The notes beneath the pieces were generated by a model. It worked only from the letters and a program-made list of their open reading frames with translations, did no database searches and had not been told where the DNA came from. Below are positions 38,985 through 48,093 of a stretch of DNA of 64,000 bases, in pieces. The position numbers and the translations under genes were made by a program. Position 1 is the first letter of the stretch; the number at the start of each line of letters is the position of its first letter. This DNA is from CAVORB01 sp963698495 (GTDB lineage Bacteria > Pseudomonadota > Gammaproteobacteria > Chromatiales > Chromatiaceae). The stretch spans positions 119,217 through 183,216 of the forward strand of contig CAVORB010000010.1 of NCBI GenBank assembly GCA_963698495.1, read 5' to 3'.

Positions 38985-39330
38985 GACCGCTTCGGCCGTC
39001 GGTGGGGACAAGGAGCGCCTCGCGGGCGACTATCTGCAGCAGCGAGGCCTGCGCCTGATTGCCTGCAACTACCGCTGCCGATTCGGGGAAATCGATCTTG
39101 TGATGCGAGAGGCCGAGACCTTGGTTTTCGTCGAGGTCAGGTTCCGCAAGAGCTCGCGCTACGGCACCCCGGCCGAAACCGTGGACACGCACAAGCAGCG
39201 GCGGCTGGCTGCGACCGCCTCCTACTACCTGCGAGAGCACCCAACCAACGCACCCTGCCGCTTCGACGTGCTCGCCGTGAGCGGTAACAACGACATCGTC
39301 TGGATACGGGACGCCTTTCATGCGGAATAG
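38965..39330 (+). CDS. yraN: YraN family (UPF0102) endonuclease-like protein
   Basis: A 121-residue UPF0102 protein with a predicted restriction-endonuclease-like fold. Conserved segments are GLRLIACNYRCRFGEIDLVM, LVFVEVRFRKSSRYG (the E-x-K-type core) and FDVLAV. The start is inferred as TTG at 38965, which gives the usual length and overlaps lpoA by 20 bases. The frame is open further upstream, but with unlikely residues. The stop overlaps the dolP start. Cellular role is unknown. Confidence 0.9.
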   Translation: MPRFPARTASAVGGDKERLAGDYLQQRGLRLIACNYRCRFGEIDLVMREAETLVFVEVRFRKSSRYGTPAETVDTHKQRRLAATASYYLREHPTNAPCRFDVLAVSGNNDIVWIRDAFHAE

Positions 39331-39970
39331 AAACCATACACGCCCCACCCAACCTGCCCGGGTCATGTTGCCCGCCGCGCTGGCCGCCGCACTCGTCGCG
39401 ATCTCCAGCCTGCCTCTGCTGCAGGGATGCGCCGCCGCGGTGGTCGCCGGCATCGCCGTCGGCGCGGGCGTCGCGCACGAGCGACGCGACGCGAGGACCG
39501 TGCTGGAAGACCAGCAGATCGAGGTCCAGGCCATGGCGGCCGAGTTCAACGACCCGGATATCCGGGCGAAAAGCAGTATCAGCGCAACCAGTTACAACCA
39601 CGTGGTGCTGCTGACCGGCCAGGCGGACACCGAGGAGATCAGCCAGCGCTTCGCTGACAACGTAAGCCGACTGCCGGGTGTCAAGCGCGTCATCAACGAG
39701 GTGACCATCGGCCCGTCTGCCGACCTCACGCGTGAGAGCCAGGACACCGTCATCACCTCCCAGGTCAAGTTTGCCTTGACCAAGATCGACCTGCCCGGCT
39801 TCGACCCGACGCGGGTCAAGGTCGTCACCGAGATGGGCGTCGTCTACCTCATGGGTCTGGTGAGCGCGCAGGAGGCGGACGCCGCGGTGGAGAAGGCCCG
39901 CTACGTGTCCGGCGTCAAGAAGGTGGTCAAGGTCTTTGAGTACGTCGAGCCCACCCCCGCTTCCGCCTGA
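39320..39970 (+). CDS. dolP: Division/outer-membrane-stress lipoprotein DolP (dual BON domain)
   Basis: A 216-residue lipoprotein with lipobox LLQGC (C37) and two BON domains (about 68-135 and 146-213). In E. coli DolP (YraP) supports outer-membrane integrity, binds anionic lipids and gathers at the division site. Its start overlaps yraN by 11 bases. diaA, which lies between yraN and dolP in E. coli, is missing. Confidence 0.93.
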   Translation: MRNRNHTRPTQPARVMLPAALAAALVAISSLPLLQGCAAAVVAGIAVGAGVAHERRDARTVLEDQQIEVQAMAAEFNDPDIRAKSSISATSYNHVVLLTGQADTEEISQRFADNVSRLPGVKRVINEVTIGPSADLTRESQDTVITSQVKFALTKIDLPGFDPTRVKVVTEMGVVYLMGLVSAQEADAAVEKARYVSGVKKVVKVFEYVEPTPASA

Positions 39971-41342
39971 GGCCATACGCAAGCTGCGCGCGATCGCAGG
40001 CAGCGAACGGGTACTCACCGATCCCGCCGACTGCTGGTCCTACGGCTACGACAACAGCAGGCGCCAGGCGCTGCCGCAGGCGGTGCTCTTCATCACCGAA
40101 CCCGCGCAGGTCGAGGCCACGTTAACGCTGTGCAACGAACTCGAGATCCCGGTCACGGCTCGTGGCCGGGGCACCGGCACCACGGGGGCCACGGTGCCGG
40201 ACCGCGGCGGCATCGTGCTGTCCTTCGAGCGCATGACGCGCATCCTTCGCGTCGATCCGAGCAACCGCCTCGCCGTCGTCGAGCCCGGCGTCACCAACGA
40301 GTCGCTGCAGCAGGCGGTGGCGCGGGAGGGATTCTTCTGGCCCCCGGACCCCACCAGCGCCGCGGTGTGCACGGTGGGGGGAAATCTAGCCTACAACGCG
40401 GCCGGTCCCAGGGCGGTCAAGTACGGCACGCCGCGGGAGAACACCCTCGGGCTGCGGGCCGTGACCGGTGCCGCCGAGCCCTTCCGAACCGGTGTCTCCA
40501 CAACCAAGGGGGTGGTGGGCTATGACCTCACGCGGCTCATCATCGGCTCCGAGGGCACCCTGGCGCTGATCACGGAGGCCACCCTCAAGCTCACGCCGCT
40601 GCCGGAGGCGAAACGCACCCTGCGCGCGACCTACGGCGACATTCACGCGGCCGCCGCTGCGGTCGCAGCGATCATGTCCCAGCCCGTCATTCCCTGCGCC
40701 CTGGAGTTCATGGACGGGGCGGCCATCGAGATGGTTCGCGGTTATTCCGACCTCGGACTACCCCCCGGCACCGACGCCCTGCTCATGATCGAGGTGGACG
40801 GTCCGGCGCACTGCGTCGACGAGGCCGCCAGGGCGGTCGCCCTGGCCGCGAGCAACGCCGGCCTGAAGGACCTTCACACCGCCGCGGACGCCGCCGAGAT
40901 CGCGGCCCTGTGGAAGACGCGCAAGGCCCTGTCGCCGGCGCTGCGACACATCGCGCCGAAGAAGATCAACGAGGATGTCGTGGTGCCGGTCTCGCGCATC
41001 GGCTCCTTCATCGACGGCCTGGAACGGTTGTCGCGCGAGACGGGCATCCGCATCGTCAACTTCGGCCATGCCGGCAACGGCAACATACACGTCAACCTGC
41101 TGGTGAATCCCGAGGACCGGGACGAGATGGCCCGCGCCGAATCATGCCTCGACGCCGTGTTCTCGCTGGTCATCGCACTCGAGGGCACCCTTTCGGGCGA
41201 GCACGGTGTGGGCTTGGAGAAACGCGACTTCATCGCCCGCGAGATCGATCCGGTAACCATGCGCCTGATGCACAACATCAAACGCCAGTTCGACCCGCGA
41301 GGCATCCTCAACCCGGGCAAATCGCTGCCCGCCGAGGGTTAG
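39936..41342 (+). CDS. FAD-linked oxidase, GlcD family (glycolate / D-2-hydroxyacid dehydrogenase type)
   Basis: A 468-residue flavoprotein with an FAD-binding PCMH domain (ARGRGTGTTG, PDPTSAAVCTVGGNLAYNA, GYDLTRLIIGSEGTLALIT) and a FAD-oxidase C-terminal domain. The latter has NFGHAGNGNIHVN and GEHGVGLEKRDF. The family oxidises 2-hydroxyacids such as glycolate or D-lactate. The start appears to be TTG at 39936 inside dolP. glcE and glcF are not adjacent, so the stand-alone form (Dld/Ldh-like) is more likely; the substrate cannot be read from the sequence. A glyoxylate link with the aminotransferase at 0-1 kb is only a thought. Confidence 0.88.
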   Translation: MSTSSPPPLPPEAIRKLRAIAGSERVLTDPADCWSYGYDNSRRQALPQAVLFITEPAQVEATLTLCNELEIPVTARGRGTGTTGATVPDRGGIVLSFERMTRILRVDPSNRLAVVEPGVTNESLQQAVAREGFFWPPDPTSAAVCTVGGNLAYNAAGPRAVKYGTPRENTLGLRAVTGAAEPFRTGVSTTKGVVGYDLTRLIIGSEGTLALITEATLKLTPLPEAKRTLRATYGDIHAAAAAVAAIMSQPVIPCALEFMDGAAIEMVRGYSDLGLPPGTDALLMIEVDGPAHCVDEAARAVALAASNAGLKDLHTAADAAEIAALWKTRKALSPALRHIAPKKINEDVVVPVSRIGSFIDGLERLSRETGIRIVNFGHAGNGNIHVNLLVNPEDRDEMARAESCLDAVFSLVIALEGTLSGEHGVGLEKRDFIAREIDPVTMRLMHNIKRQFDPRGILNPGKSLPAEG

Positions 41343-41365
41343 CCAATCACGGGGGCGGGCGACCG

Positions 41366-43630
41366 TCACTTCCCTGGCCGTACCAGCCCGCCCAAGCCCA
41401 CGTCTTCCAAGGCCTCGAGCAGCAGGCGGCGGACGCACTCGGCCTCCTCGCAATGCAGTGCTACGCCCAGAAGCTCCCGCGCCTTTGCGCGGCTGACGCT
41501 GCGGATGACCCACTTGACCGGCAGCAGGCTGCCGGCCCCCATGCTCAGGCTGTGCACGCCCATCCCAAGGAGCAGAACCGCCGCCAGGGGATCGCCCGCC
41601 ATTTCCCCGCAGATACTGACCTCGCGTCCGTACGCGCGGGCGCCGGCGACGATCTGAACGATGGCGCGCAGCACGGCAGGATGGAGCTCGTCGTAGAGCT
41701 TCGCCACGTGGGCGTTGTTGCGGTCGACTGCCAGGAGGTATTGCGTCAGGTCGTTGGTGCCGATAGAAAAAAAGCCCACCCGCCGAGCCAAGGCCTCTGC
41801 CTGGTAGACGGCGGCCGGCACCTCGACCATGACCCCGACCGGCGGCATCTTGACCCGGTAGCCCTCTTCCAGCAGCTCGTCGTGAGCCCGCTGAATCAGC
41901 AGCAGGGCCTCGTCCACCTCGCTCACCGTGCTGATCATGGGCAACAGGACCTGGAGGTTTTCCAGCCCGATCGATGCGCGCAACATCGCCCGCACCTGGG
42001 TCAGGAAGATCTCCGGATGGTCCAGGGTGATGCGTATGCCGCGCCAGCCGAGGAAGGGGTTGGATTCCGACACGGGGAAGTAGGGAAGCGGCTTGTCCCC
42101 GCCCACGTCCAGGGTGCGGATGGTCACCGGGCGCGGGGCAAAGGTCTCCAACACCTGCCGGTAGTTGGTCATCTGCACGGTCTCGCCAGGAAAGCGGTCG
42201 CGCACGAGAAAGGGCAGTTCGGTGCGGTAGAGGCCGACGCCGGCGGACTCCTCGATACCCACGGGACGCGCCTCCGAAACCAGTCCGGTGTTGAGGTACA
42301 GGGGAAGCGTGTAGCCGTCCGGAGTCTCGGCAGGGAGGCGGCGCAGGTTTTCAAGCTCGTTGGTCAGGGCCAGATCATCGTCCATGAGCCGCCGATACTC
42401 GGCGCGCACCACCGCACCGGGCGCCGCGTAGACGCGTCCCCGGTAGCCGTCCACGACCATCTCCAGCCCTTCGATCCGCCCCACTGGCAAGTCCGTGACG
42501 CCCATGGCCGCGGGCACCCCCATACCGCGGGCGAGAATGGCGACATGGGAGGAGCTCGAGCCGGTGACGGAGACGATCCCGGCCAACGCGGCCGGGGGCA
42601 CGTCGGCGATCTGCATGGCACTGATCTCTTCACCGACGAGGATGGTGCCCGGCGGATACTCCACGGGCCGTGACTCCAGGTTCTGCAGGTGCATGAGGAT
42701 ACGCCGGCCGAGGTCGCGCACATCCGACGCGCGCTCGCGCAGGTAGGGGTCATCCATGGAATCGAATACCCGCGCGTGCTCCGCGATGGTGTCGCGCAGG
42801 GCCCCCGGCGCCCAGTTGCCCTTACGGATGCGCTCCACCGTACCGTCGATCAGGGTGTCGCTCTCCAGCATGAGCAGCCAAGCATCGAACAGCGCCCGCT
42901 CCTCGGCCCGCAGGTCCGCTGCGGTGCGCACGGCGAAACGCTCGATCTCCTCCATCACGTCCGATACCGCGCTGCGGAAGGCATCCTCCTCCTTGGGCAC
43001 ATCGGCCGCGGAACGGTCGGGAACCGCATCGAGGTCCGCCGGTGGGTAGACCACGACAGCGAGACCGATGGCGATGCCGGGCGCGGCAGGAATCCCTTGC
43101 AGAAAATGATTCGGCAGGCCGCCCGGCTCTTGCAGCCGCGCCAGCTCGCCACTGGCACGGGCGTGGGTGATGGCCCCGGCGAGCTGGGACGCCAGGGTCA
43201 TGACCAGGGTAACCTCGTCGTCCTCGAAGCGGCGCTTGGCGCGCTGTCGCAGCACCAGGACGCCCAGCACCTTTCGGTTCTGGATGATCGGGACACCGAG
43301 GAAGCCGCGGTAGCGGTTCTCCCCTGTCTCGTGAATGAACAGGTATCGGGAGTGTGTCGAGGCGTCGTCCAGGTTGACCGGCTCGGCGCGCTCGCTCACC
43401 CAGCCGATCAGGCCCCGGTGCAGGGGCAGCCGAACCCGCCCCACCGCCTCTGGACGCAGTCCGTCCGTTGCCTGCAGCACGTGCTCGCGGGTGTCGAAAT
43501 CGGTGAGATACACCGAGCAAACGTCGGCGCCGATGGTCTCCTTGACGCGCCGCACGATGACTTGCAGCGCCTGCTCGAGATCCGGCGCGTTGTTGACTTC
43601 TTGAACGATACGGTGGAGATGGTCGAGCAT
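41366..43630 (-). CDS. ptsP: Phosphoenolpyruvate-protein phosphotransferase PtsP (EI-Ntr)
   Basis: The first enzyme of the nitrogen-related PTS. It has 754 residues: a GAF domain (about 1-160), then Enzyme I with the phospho-accepting H362 in GSSSSHVAILARGMG. The TIM-barrel PEP domain includes RTLDVGGDKPLPYF, NPFLGWRGIRI and FFSIGTNDLTQY. It is downstream of rppH with a 57-base gap, as in E. coli and Pseudomonas. The ptsN and npr partners are elsewhere. Confidence 0.97.
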   Translation of the reverse strand: MLDHLHRIVQEVNNAPDLEQALQVIVRRVKETIGADVCSVYLTDFDTREHVLQATDGLRPEAVGRVRLPLHRGLIGWVSERAEPVNLDDASTHSRYLFIHETGENRYRGFLGVPIIQNRKVLGVLVLRQRAKRRFEDDEVTLVMTLASQLAGAITHARASGELARLQEPGGLPNHFLQGIPAAPGIAIGLAVVVYPPADLDAVPDRSAADVPKEEDAFRSAVSDVMEEIERFAVRTAADLRAEERALFDAWLLMLESDTLIDGTVERIRKGNWAPGALRDTIAEHARVFDSMDDPYLRERASDVRDLGRRILMHLQNLESRPVEYPPGTILVGEEISAMQIADVPPAALAGIVSVTGSSSSHVAILARGMGVPAAMGVTDLPVGRIEGLEMVVDGYRGRVYAAPGAVVRAEYRRLMDDDLALTNELENLRRLPAETPDGYTLPLYLNTGLVSEARPVGIEESAGVGLYRTELPFLVRDRFPGETVQMTNYRQVLETFAPRPVTIRTLDVGGDKPLPYFPVSESNPFLGWRGIRITLDHPEIFLTQVRAMLRASIGLENLQVLLPMISTVSEVDEALLLIQRAHDELLEEGYRVKMPPVGVMVEVPAAVYQAEALARRVGFFSIGTNDLTQYLLAVDRNNAHVAKLYDELHPAVLRAIVQIVAGARAYGREVSICGEMAGDPLAAVLLLGMGVHSLSMGAGSLLPVKWVIRSVSRAKARELLGVALHCEEAECVRRLLLEALEDVGLGGLVRPGK

Positions 43631-43687
43631 ATTACGACTCGGCCCGCTTGCGTGGGGGTGCCGCCGCTGGACCGGGGCGCTTGGGTG

Positions 43688-44227
43688 TCAGCGGTGCTTC
43701 TGCCGGAGAAAGCGGGGCTGCCCGCCGACGGCCAGTTGCCGGGTCGGAGCCCCCTCGGGGTACAAGAGTGGAGCCAGCTCCTCGAGCGCCTGCTCGTAGA
43801 CCCGGCGCTTGAAGTAAACCACCTCGCGGACGGGCTGCCAATAGCCGACCCATCGCCAGGCGTCGAACTCCGGCTTCTCGCATTTGTCGAGGCAGAATGC
43901 GTCTTCGCCGCAGTTCACCCGCAGCATGAACCAGACCTGCTTCTGGCCGATGCAGATGGGCCCGCAGTTGCGCCGAATGAATCGCCTGGGAAGACGGTAG
44001 CGCAACCAGTGCCTGGTCGCGCCCAGCACCGTCACTTGGTGGGGGAGGAGCCCGACCTCCTCCTGGAGCTCCCGAAACATGGCATCGCGCGGAGTCTCGT
44101 CCGATCGGATCCCGCCTTGCGGAAACTGCCACGCATTCTGCCCCACGCGCCTGCCCCAGAACAGGCGGCGTTCTCCGTTACTCAGAATGATGCCGACATT
44201 CGGCCTGAAACCGTCCGGGTCGATCAA
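43688..44227 (-). CDS. rppH: RNA pyrophosphohydrolase RppH
   Basis: RppH removes pyrophosphate from mRNA 5' ends and starts decay. It has 179 residues with a full Nudix box GGIRSDETPRDAMFRELQEE at about 38-57 and the family start MIDPDGFRPNVGIIL. In the same place Pseudomonas has rppH between a HAD phosphatase and ptsP, and that order is kept here. Confidence 0.96.
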   Translation of the reverse strand: MIDPDGFRPNVGIILSNGERRLFWGRRVGQNAWQFPQGGIRSDETPRDAMFRELQEEVGLLPHQVTVLGATRHWLRYRLPRRFIRRNCGPICIGQKQVWFMLRVNCGEDAFCLDKCEKPEFDAWRWVGYWQPVREVVYFKRRVYEQALEELAPLLYPEGAPTRQLAVGGQPRFLRQKHR

Positions 44228-44391
44228 GGCAGGATACCTTGCGCAATCTCATTGCCCATTTTTCCACAAGGCCATAGGCCGGGCAACCCACGCAGGCGCA
44301 TAAGCTTCTGCTAATAAAGAAAATTCGTTATAGTGGGCAGGTTCGGACGACGAGGAGACCAGACGCGTCCAAGTGACGCGGAGAGACCCCA

Positions 44392-45063
44392 TTGGCCCTG
44401 GCGATATTCGATCTCGACAACACCCTGCTCTGCGGCGACTCAGACTACCTGTGGGGAGTCTTTCTCGCCGAGCGAGGAGTCGTGGACGCGGAGGAGTACG
44501 AACGCGAGAACGAGCGCTTCTATCGCGAGTATCGCGAGGGCCGGCTGGACATCTTCGCGTTCCTCCGCTTCTCCCTGAGGCCACTGCGCGACAACGATCC
44601 GACCGCCTTGTTGCGCTGGCGAGAGGCCTTTCTGCACGAGAAGATCGATCCCATCATCCTGCCGGCCGCCCGCAGGCTGATCGCGGAACACCGCGACCGG
44701 GGCGATACGCTACTCATCATCACGGCAACCAACGAGTTCGTGACGGCCCCGATCGCGGAGCGCTTGGGCGTACCAAACCTCATCGCCACGGTTCCCGCCC
44801 GCGCGAACGGGCGTTACACGGGGGAGGTGGCGGGCACGCCCGCGTTTCAGGAAGGCAAGGTCCAGCGGCTCCACGCCTGGATTCGGGAGTCAGGCGAAAC
44901 GCTCGCCGATAGCATCTTCTACAGCGACTCCCACAATGACATCCCGTTGCTGGAGCGCGTGGACCACCCGATTGCGGTCGACCCGGACGAGCACCTGGAG
45001 CGCCATGCCAGCGAGCAAGGTTGGCCGGTCATATCGCTACGCGGGGGTAAGGGTTCACGCTGA
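44392..45063 (+). CDS. HAD-IB family phosphatase (SerB-like)
   Basis: A 223-residue HAD hydrolase. The nucleophile motif is FDLDNTLL (D7, D9), motif II is LLIITAT, and motif III/IV is YSDSHNDIPLLE. The cap is the helical type seen in HAD-IB phosphoserine-phosphatase-like enzymes. The start is TTG with GGAGAG about eight bases upstream. A TATAGT -10 lies near 44330. It is divergent from rppH, matching the PA0335-PA0336-PA0337 arrangement of Pseudomonas. The substrate is unknown. Confidence 0.85.
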   Translation: MALAIFDLDNTLLCGDSDYLWGVFLAERGVVDAEEYERENERFYREYREGRLDIFAFLRFSLRPLRDNDPTALLRWREAFLHEKIDPIILPAARRLIAEHRDRGDTLLIITATNEFVTAPIAERLGVPNLIATVPARANGRYTGEVAGTPAFQEGKVQRLHAWIRESGETLADSIFYSDSHNDIPLLERVDHPIAVDPDEHLERHASEQGWPVISLRGGKGSR

Positions 45064-45180
45064 CTGTGCCCTCGCTACGCGGGGCACCGGCGCCGCCCTG
45101 AAGGGATGTGTGCACAGCGCGAGCCTGCGGGTCGAACCGAAGGCAAACGGTCCGGGTGTGGGAGAAAACGGGCGCCCCGG

Positions 45181-45214
45181 ACAAACAAAAACCGCGCCCT
45201 TGTCGAGCGCGGTT
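45181..45214 (-). terminator. Intrinsic terminator of the sulfur globule protein gene
   Basis: On the minus strand ACCGCGC (45207-45213) pairs with GCGCGGT (45191-45197), followed by a T-rich tail (TTTTTGTTTGT). It lies 45 bases after the stop at 45259. Confidence 0.88.
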
Positions 45215-45258
45215 CGTAACGCACATCCTTGTGCGTAGCCCCGTGAGGCGGGAGATCC

Positions 45259-45621
45259 TTACTTGGTCTCGGCAGGAGCCGGAGCCGCGGGAGCGACCGG
45301 AGCGCCGTAGGGCGCCGCGTAGGGGTAACCGCCGCCGTAGTAGGGAGCGCCGTACCCGCCGTAGGGGCCGCCCCATCCGTACGGGCCGTAGCCGTAGTAG
45401 TCGTTCCAGCGGTTGTAACCGCGACCCCAACCACGCCCGCCACCGGACATGTTCATGTTGAAGTCACCGTAGCCGTCGCCGAACATGTCGTTCCACCAGT
45501 CGTTGGCGCCGGAGCCGTAACCAGGACCACCACCCCACGGACCACCACCCCAGAAGGCGGAAGCGGAGGCGGAAGCACCGAGCAGGGCGGCAATAGCGGC
45601 AGCAGTAGCGAGCTTTTTCAT
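45259..45621 (-). CDS. Sulfur globule envelope-like protein
   Basis: A 120-residue exported protein. Residues 1-22 are a classic signal peptide ending ASASA, cut before FWGGGPWGGG. The mature part is built of Gly, Tyr, Trp, Asn and Pro (NDMFGDGYGDFNMNMSGG, GRGWGRGYNRWNDYYGYG, GGYGAPYYGGG) and ends in an Ala/Pro-rich tail. This composition and the NDMFGDGYGDFNMxxSG segment resemble the Sgp proteins that coat periplasmic sulfur globules in purple and colourless sulfur bacteria. AGGAGAG lies seven bases before the ATG. It has its own promoter and terminator, so expression is probably high and separate from its neighbours. Other glycine-rich exported proteins remain an alternative. Confidence 0.78.
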   Translation of the reverse strand: MKKLATAAAIAALLGASASASAFWGGGPWGGGPGYGSGANDWWNDMFGDGYGDFNMNMSGGGRGWGRGYNRWNDYYGYGPYGWGGPYGGYGAPYYGGGYPYAAPYGAPVAPAAPAPAETK

Positions 45622-45747
45622 TAGGTCTCTCCTAAATGTCGATTATCTTTCGGTACAGCAATGAAGGGTTACAGCAAGCGAGGGCGCCGTTCAGCGCCGA
45701 CGGTGCGTATAATATTAGTATTTAATTATTTTTGAAATCTAATTTTC

Positions 45748-45775
45748 GTATTAGAAAATATATTTCGATAGTCAA
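45748..45775 (-). promoter_or_regulatory. Promoter of the sulfur globule protein gene, in an AT-rich block
   Basis: TTGACT (45770-45775) and TAATAC (45748-45753) are 16 bases apart on the minus strand. They lie inside an unusually AT-rich block (about 45710-45790), which contrasts with the GC-rich surroundings. The leader of about 120 bases contains a GGCGC-N6-GCGCC hairpin near 45683-45698. Confidence 0.65.
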
Positions 45776-45798
45776 TTTCGATTTTCACGCATAGTCAG

Positions 45799-46530
45799 CT
45801 AACCGCCCCCCGGATCGCCGTGCGGAGGACCCATCGTCCGCGCAACCGCCAGAAGATCATGCCACGCCTTGCCCTTCTGCTCCGGTGCGCGCAGCAGGTA
45901 GGAGGGGTGGTAGGTCACGCGCAAGGGGATGCGAGCCGGACCGAACTCGAACCAACGTCCGCGCAACCTGCCCACCGGGTCATCCGACTTGAGCAGATGC
46001 TGCGCCGAGATCCTTCCCACCGCCAGCAGGACCCGGGGCCTCACCAGCTCAATCTGACGCAGCAGGAAGGGCTCGCAGCGTAGCGCCTCGTCCGGTCGGG
46101 GATCGCGGTTGCCGGGTGGACGGCACTTCAGGATGTTGGCGATGAACACCTGATCGCGCGGCAAGCCGATGGCGGCCAGCATACGATCCAGGAGTTGGCC
46201 GGCACGACCGACGAAGGGCTCGCCCTGGCGATCCTCATCCGCCCCCGGGGCCTCGCCGATAACCATCAGATGAGCGCGGTGATCTCCGACCCCGAACACG
46301 GTCTTGTTGCGGGTCTCACACAGGGCGCAGGCACGGCAGGCGGCGACCGCCCGCTCCAGGGAGGTCCAGTCCATCCCCGCGACCAAGTCGTCACGGGACT
46401 TCGTGGGCGTCGCTGGCGCTTCCGACGGGAAAAACCCCTCCTCGCCCGGTTCTCGCGGCCCGGCGTCCCGCGGGCGCCAAACGGTCACGCCCATCGCTTC
46501 CAGGTAGCGGCTGCTGCGGCGAGCATCCAT
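45799..46530 (-). CDS. Uracil-DNA glycosylase, family 4 (iron-sulfur type)
   Basis: This enzyme removes uracil from DNA. It has 243 residues: an N-terminal variable region, the CxxC of the iron-sulfur cluster (CRACALC at 65-71), motif A IGEAPGADEDRQGEPFVGRAG (given as positions 91-111; key residues GEAPG and E104), two further cluster cysteines C136 and C152, and motif B HPSYLLR. All four cluster ligands are in place. The gene follows leuA with a gap of 12 bases, an uncommon partner. Confidence 0.93.
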   Translation of the reverse strand: MDARRSSRYLEAMGVTVWRPRDAGPREPGEEGFFPSEAPATPTKSRDDLVAGMDWTSLERAVAACRACALCETRNKTVFGVGDHRAHLMVIGEAPGADEDRQGEPFVGRAGQLLDRMLAAIGLPRDQVFIANILKCRPPGNRDPRPDEALRCEPFLLRQIELVRPRVLLAVGRISAQHLLKSDDPVGRLRGRWFEFGPARIPLRVTYHPSYLLRAPEQKGKAWHDLLAVARTMGPPHGDPGGG

Positions 46531-46542
46531 CGGCGCTGGGGC

Positions 46543-48093
46543 TCAGACGTCGCCGGTCTGGGGGTGGGCACGCTCCCGCGGCTGCAGGATCTTGTTGCAG
46601 GCATTGATGTATGCCTTGGCGGAGGCAATGACGATATCCGTGTCCGCGCCCTGACCGTTGACGATGCGCCCGCCCCGCTCGAGCCGCACCGTGACCTCGC
46701 CCTGGGCATCGGTGCCGCTGGTGATGCTGTTGACCGAGTAGAGCTTGAGGATGGTCCCGCTGCTGACGATCGACTCGATGGCCTTGAAGGTGGCGTCCAC
46801 CGGCCCGCCGCCAATCGAGGTGCCGGGCTCCTCCTCGCCGTCCACGCACAGCACCACGTCGGCCCTCGGGGTCTCGCCGGTCTCCGAGCACACGCGCAGG
46901 GAAATCAGCTTGACGCGCTCGTTGGTGGCATCCAGGTTGGCGTCGGTGACCAAGGCCTGCAGATCCTCATCGAAGATCTCGTGCTTCTTGTCCGCCAGGT
47001 CCTTGAAGCGCGAGAAGGCGGCATTCAGGTCCTCCTCCGTATCAAAGGTGACGCCAAGCTCCTGCAGCCGGGTGCGGAAGGCGTTGCGACCCGAGTGCTT
47101 GCCGAGCACCATGCGGTTCTCGGTCCAACCCACGTCCTGGGCGCGCATGATCTCGTAGGTCTCGCGGCTCTTCAGCACCCCGTCCTGATGAATGCCGGAC
47201 TCGTGGGCGAAGGCGTTGGCCCCGACGATGGCCTTGTTGGGCTGAACCGCGAAGCCGGTGATGCCGGAAACCAGGCGCGAGCAGTTGACGATCTGGGTGG
47301 TGTCGAGGCGCGTATCGCAGTCGAAATGGTCCTGGCGGGTGCGCACCGCCATCACGATCTCCTCCAGGGCGGCGTTGCCCGCCCGCTCCCCGAGCCCGTT
47401 GATGGTGCACTCCACCTGGCGCGCGCCGTTGCGCACCGCGGCGAGGGAGTTCGCGGTCGCCAGTCCGAGATCGTTGTGACAGTGCACGGAAAAGACCGCC
47501 TTGTCGGAGTTCGGCACCCGCTCGATCAGGGTGCGGATGAGGTCCCCGAACTGATAGGGCACGTTGTAGCCCACCGTGTCCGGAATGTTCACCGTGCGCG
47601 CGCCCGCATCGATTACGGCCTCCAGCACGCGGCACAGGAAGTCGGTCTCGGATCTGCCCGCGTCCTCGGGGGAAAACTCGACGTTGTCGGTGAACCGCCG
47701 CGCCCGCCTGACCGCGTGCACCGCCTGCTCGACCACCTGGTCCGGCGTCATGCGCAGCTTCTTCTCCATGTGGATCGGTGAAGTGGCGATGAAGGTGTGG
47801 ATGCGCGCCGAGGCGGCGCCGGCCAGGGCCTCGCCGGCGCGGTCGATGTCCTTGTCCAGCGCCCGGGCGAGCCCGCACACCGTGCTGTCCTTTACCGCCG
47901 CCGCCACCGCTTTGACCCCCTCGAAATCGCCCGGGCTGGCGATGGGGAATCCCGCCTCGATCACGTCCACCCGCAGCCTCTCAAGGGCCTTCGCGATGCG
48001 AACCTTCTCTTCCTTGGTCATGGAGGCGCCCGGGCTCTGCTCGCCGTCTCGCAGCGTAGTGTCGAAGATGATGAGGTGCTCTTTCTCGCTCAT
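46543..48093 (-). CDS. leuA: 2-isopropylmalate synthase LeuA
   Basis: LeuA catalyses the first committed step of leucine synthesis. It has 516 residues with the signature IIFDTTLRDGEQSPGAS at the start and the metal motif HCHNDLG. GSGVHQDG-type residues appear here as HESGIHQDG, and the C-terminal half carries the leucine-sensing allosteric domain (AKAYINACNKIL). I see no leucine-rich leader peptide upstream. leuB, leuC and leuD are not adjacent. Confidence 0.97.
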   Translation of the reverse strand: MSEKEHLIIFDTTLRDGEQSPGASMTKEEKVRIAKALERLRVDVIEAGFPIASPGDFEGVKAVAAAVKDSTVCGLARALDKDIDRAGEALAGAASARIHTFIATSPIHMEKKLRMTPDQVVEQAVHAVRRARRFTDNVEFSPEDAGRSETDFLCRVLEAVIDAGARTVNIPDTVGYNVPYQFGDLIRTLIERVPNSDKAVFSVHCHNDLGLATANSLAAVRNGARQVECTINGLGERAGNAALEEIVMAVRTRQDHFDCDTRLDTTQIVNCSRLVSGITGFAVQPNKAIVGANAFAHESGIHQDGVLKSRETYEIMRAQDVGWTENRMVLGKHSGRNAFRTRLQELGVTFDTEEDLNAAFSRFKDLADKKHEIFDEDLQALVTDANLDATNERVKLISLRVCSETGETPRADVVLCVDGEEEPGTSIGGGPVDATFKAIESIVSSGTILKLYSVNSITSGTDAQGEVTVRLERGGRIVNGQGADTDIVIASAKAYINACNKILQPRERAHPQTGDV

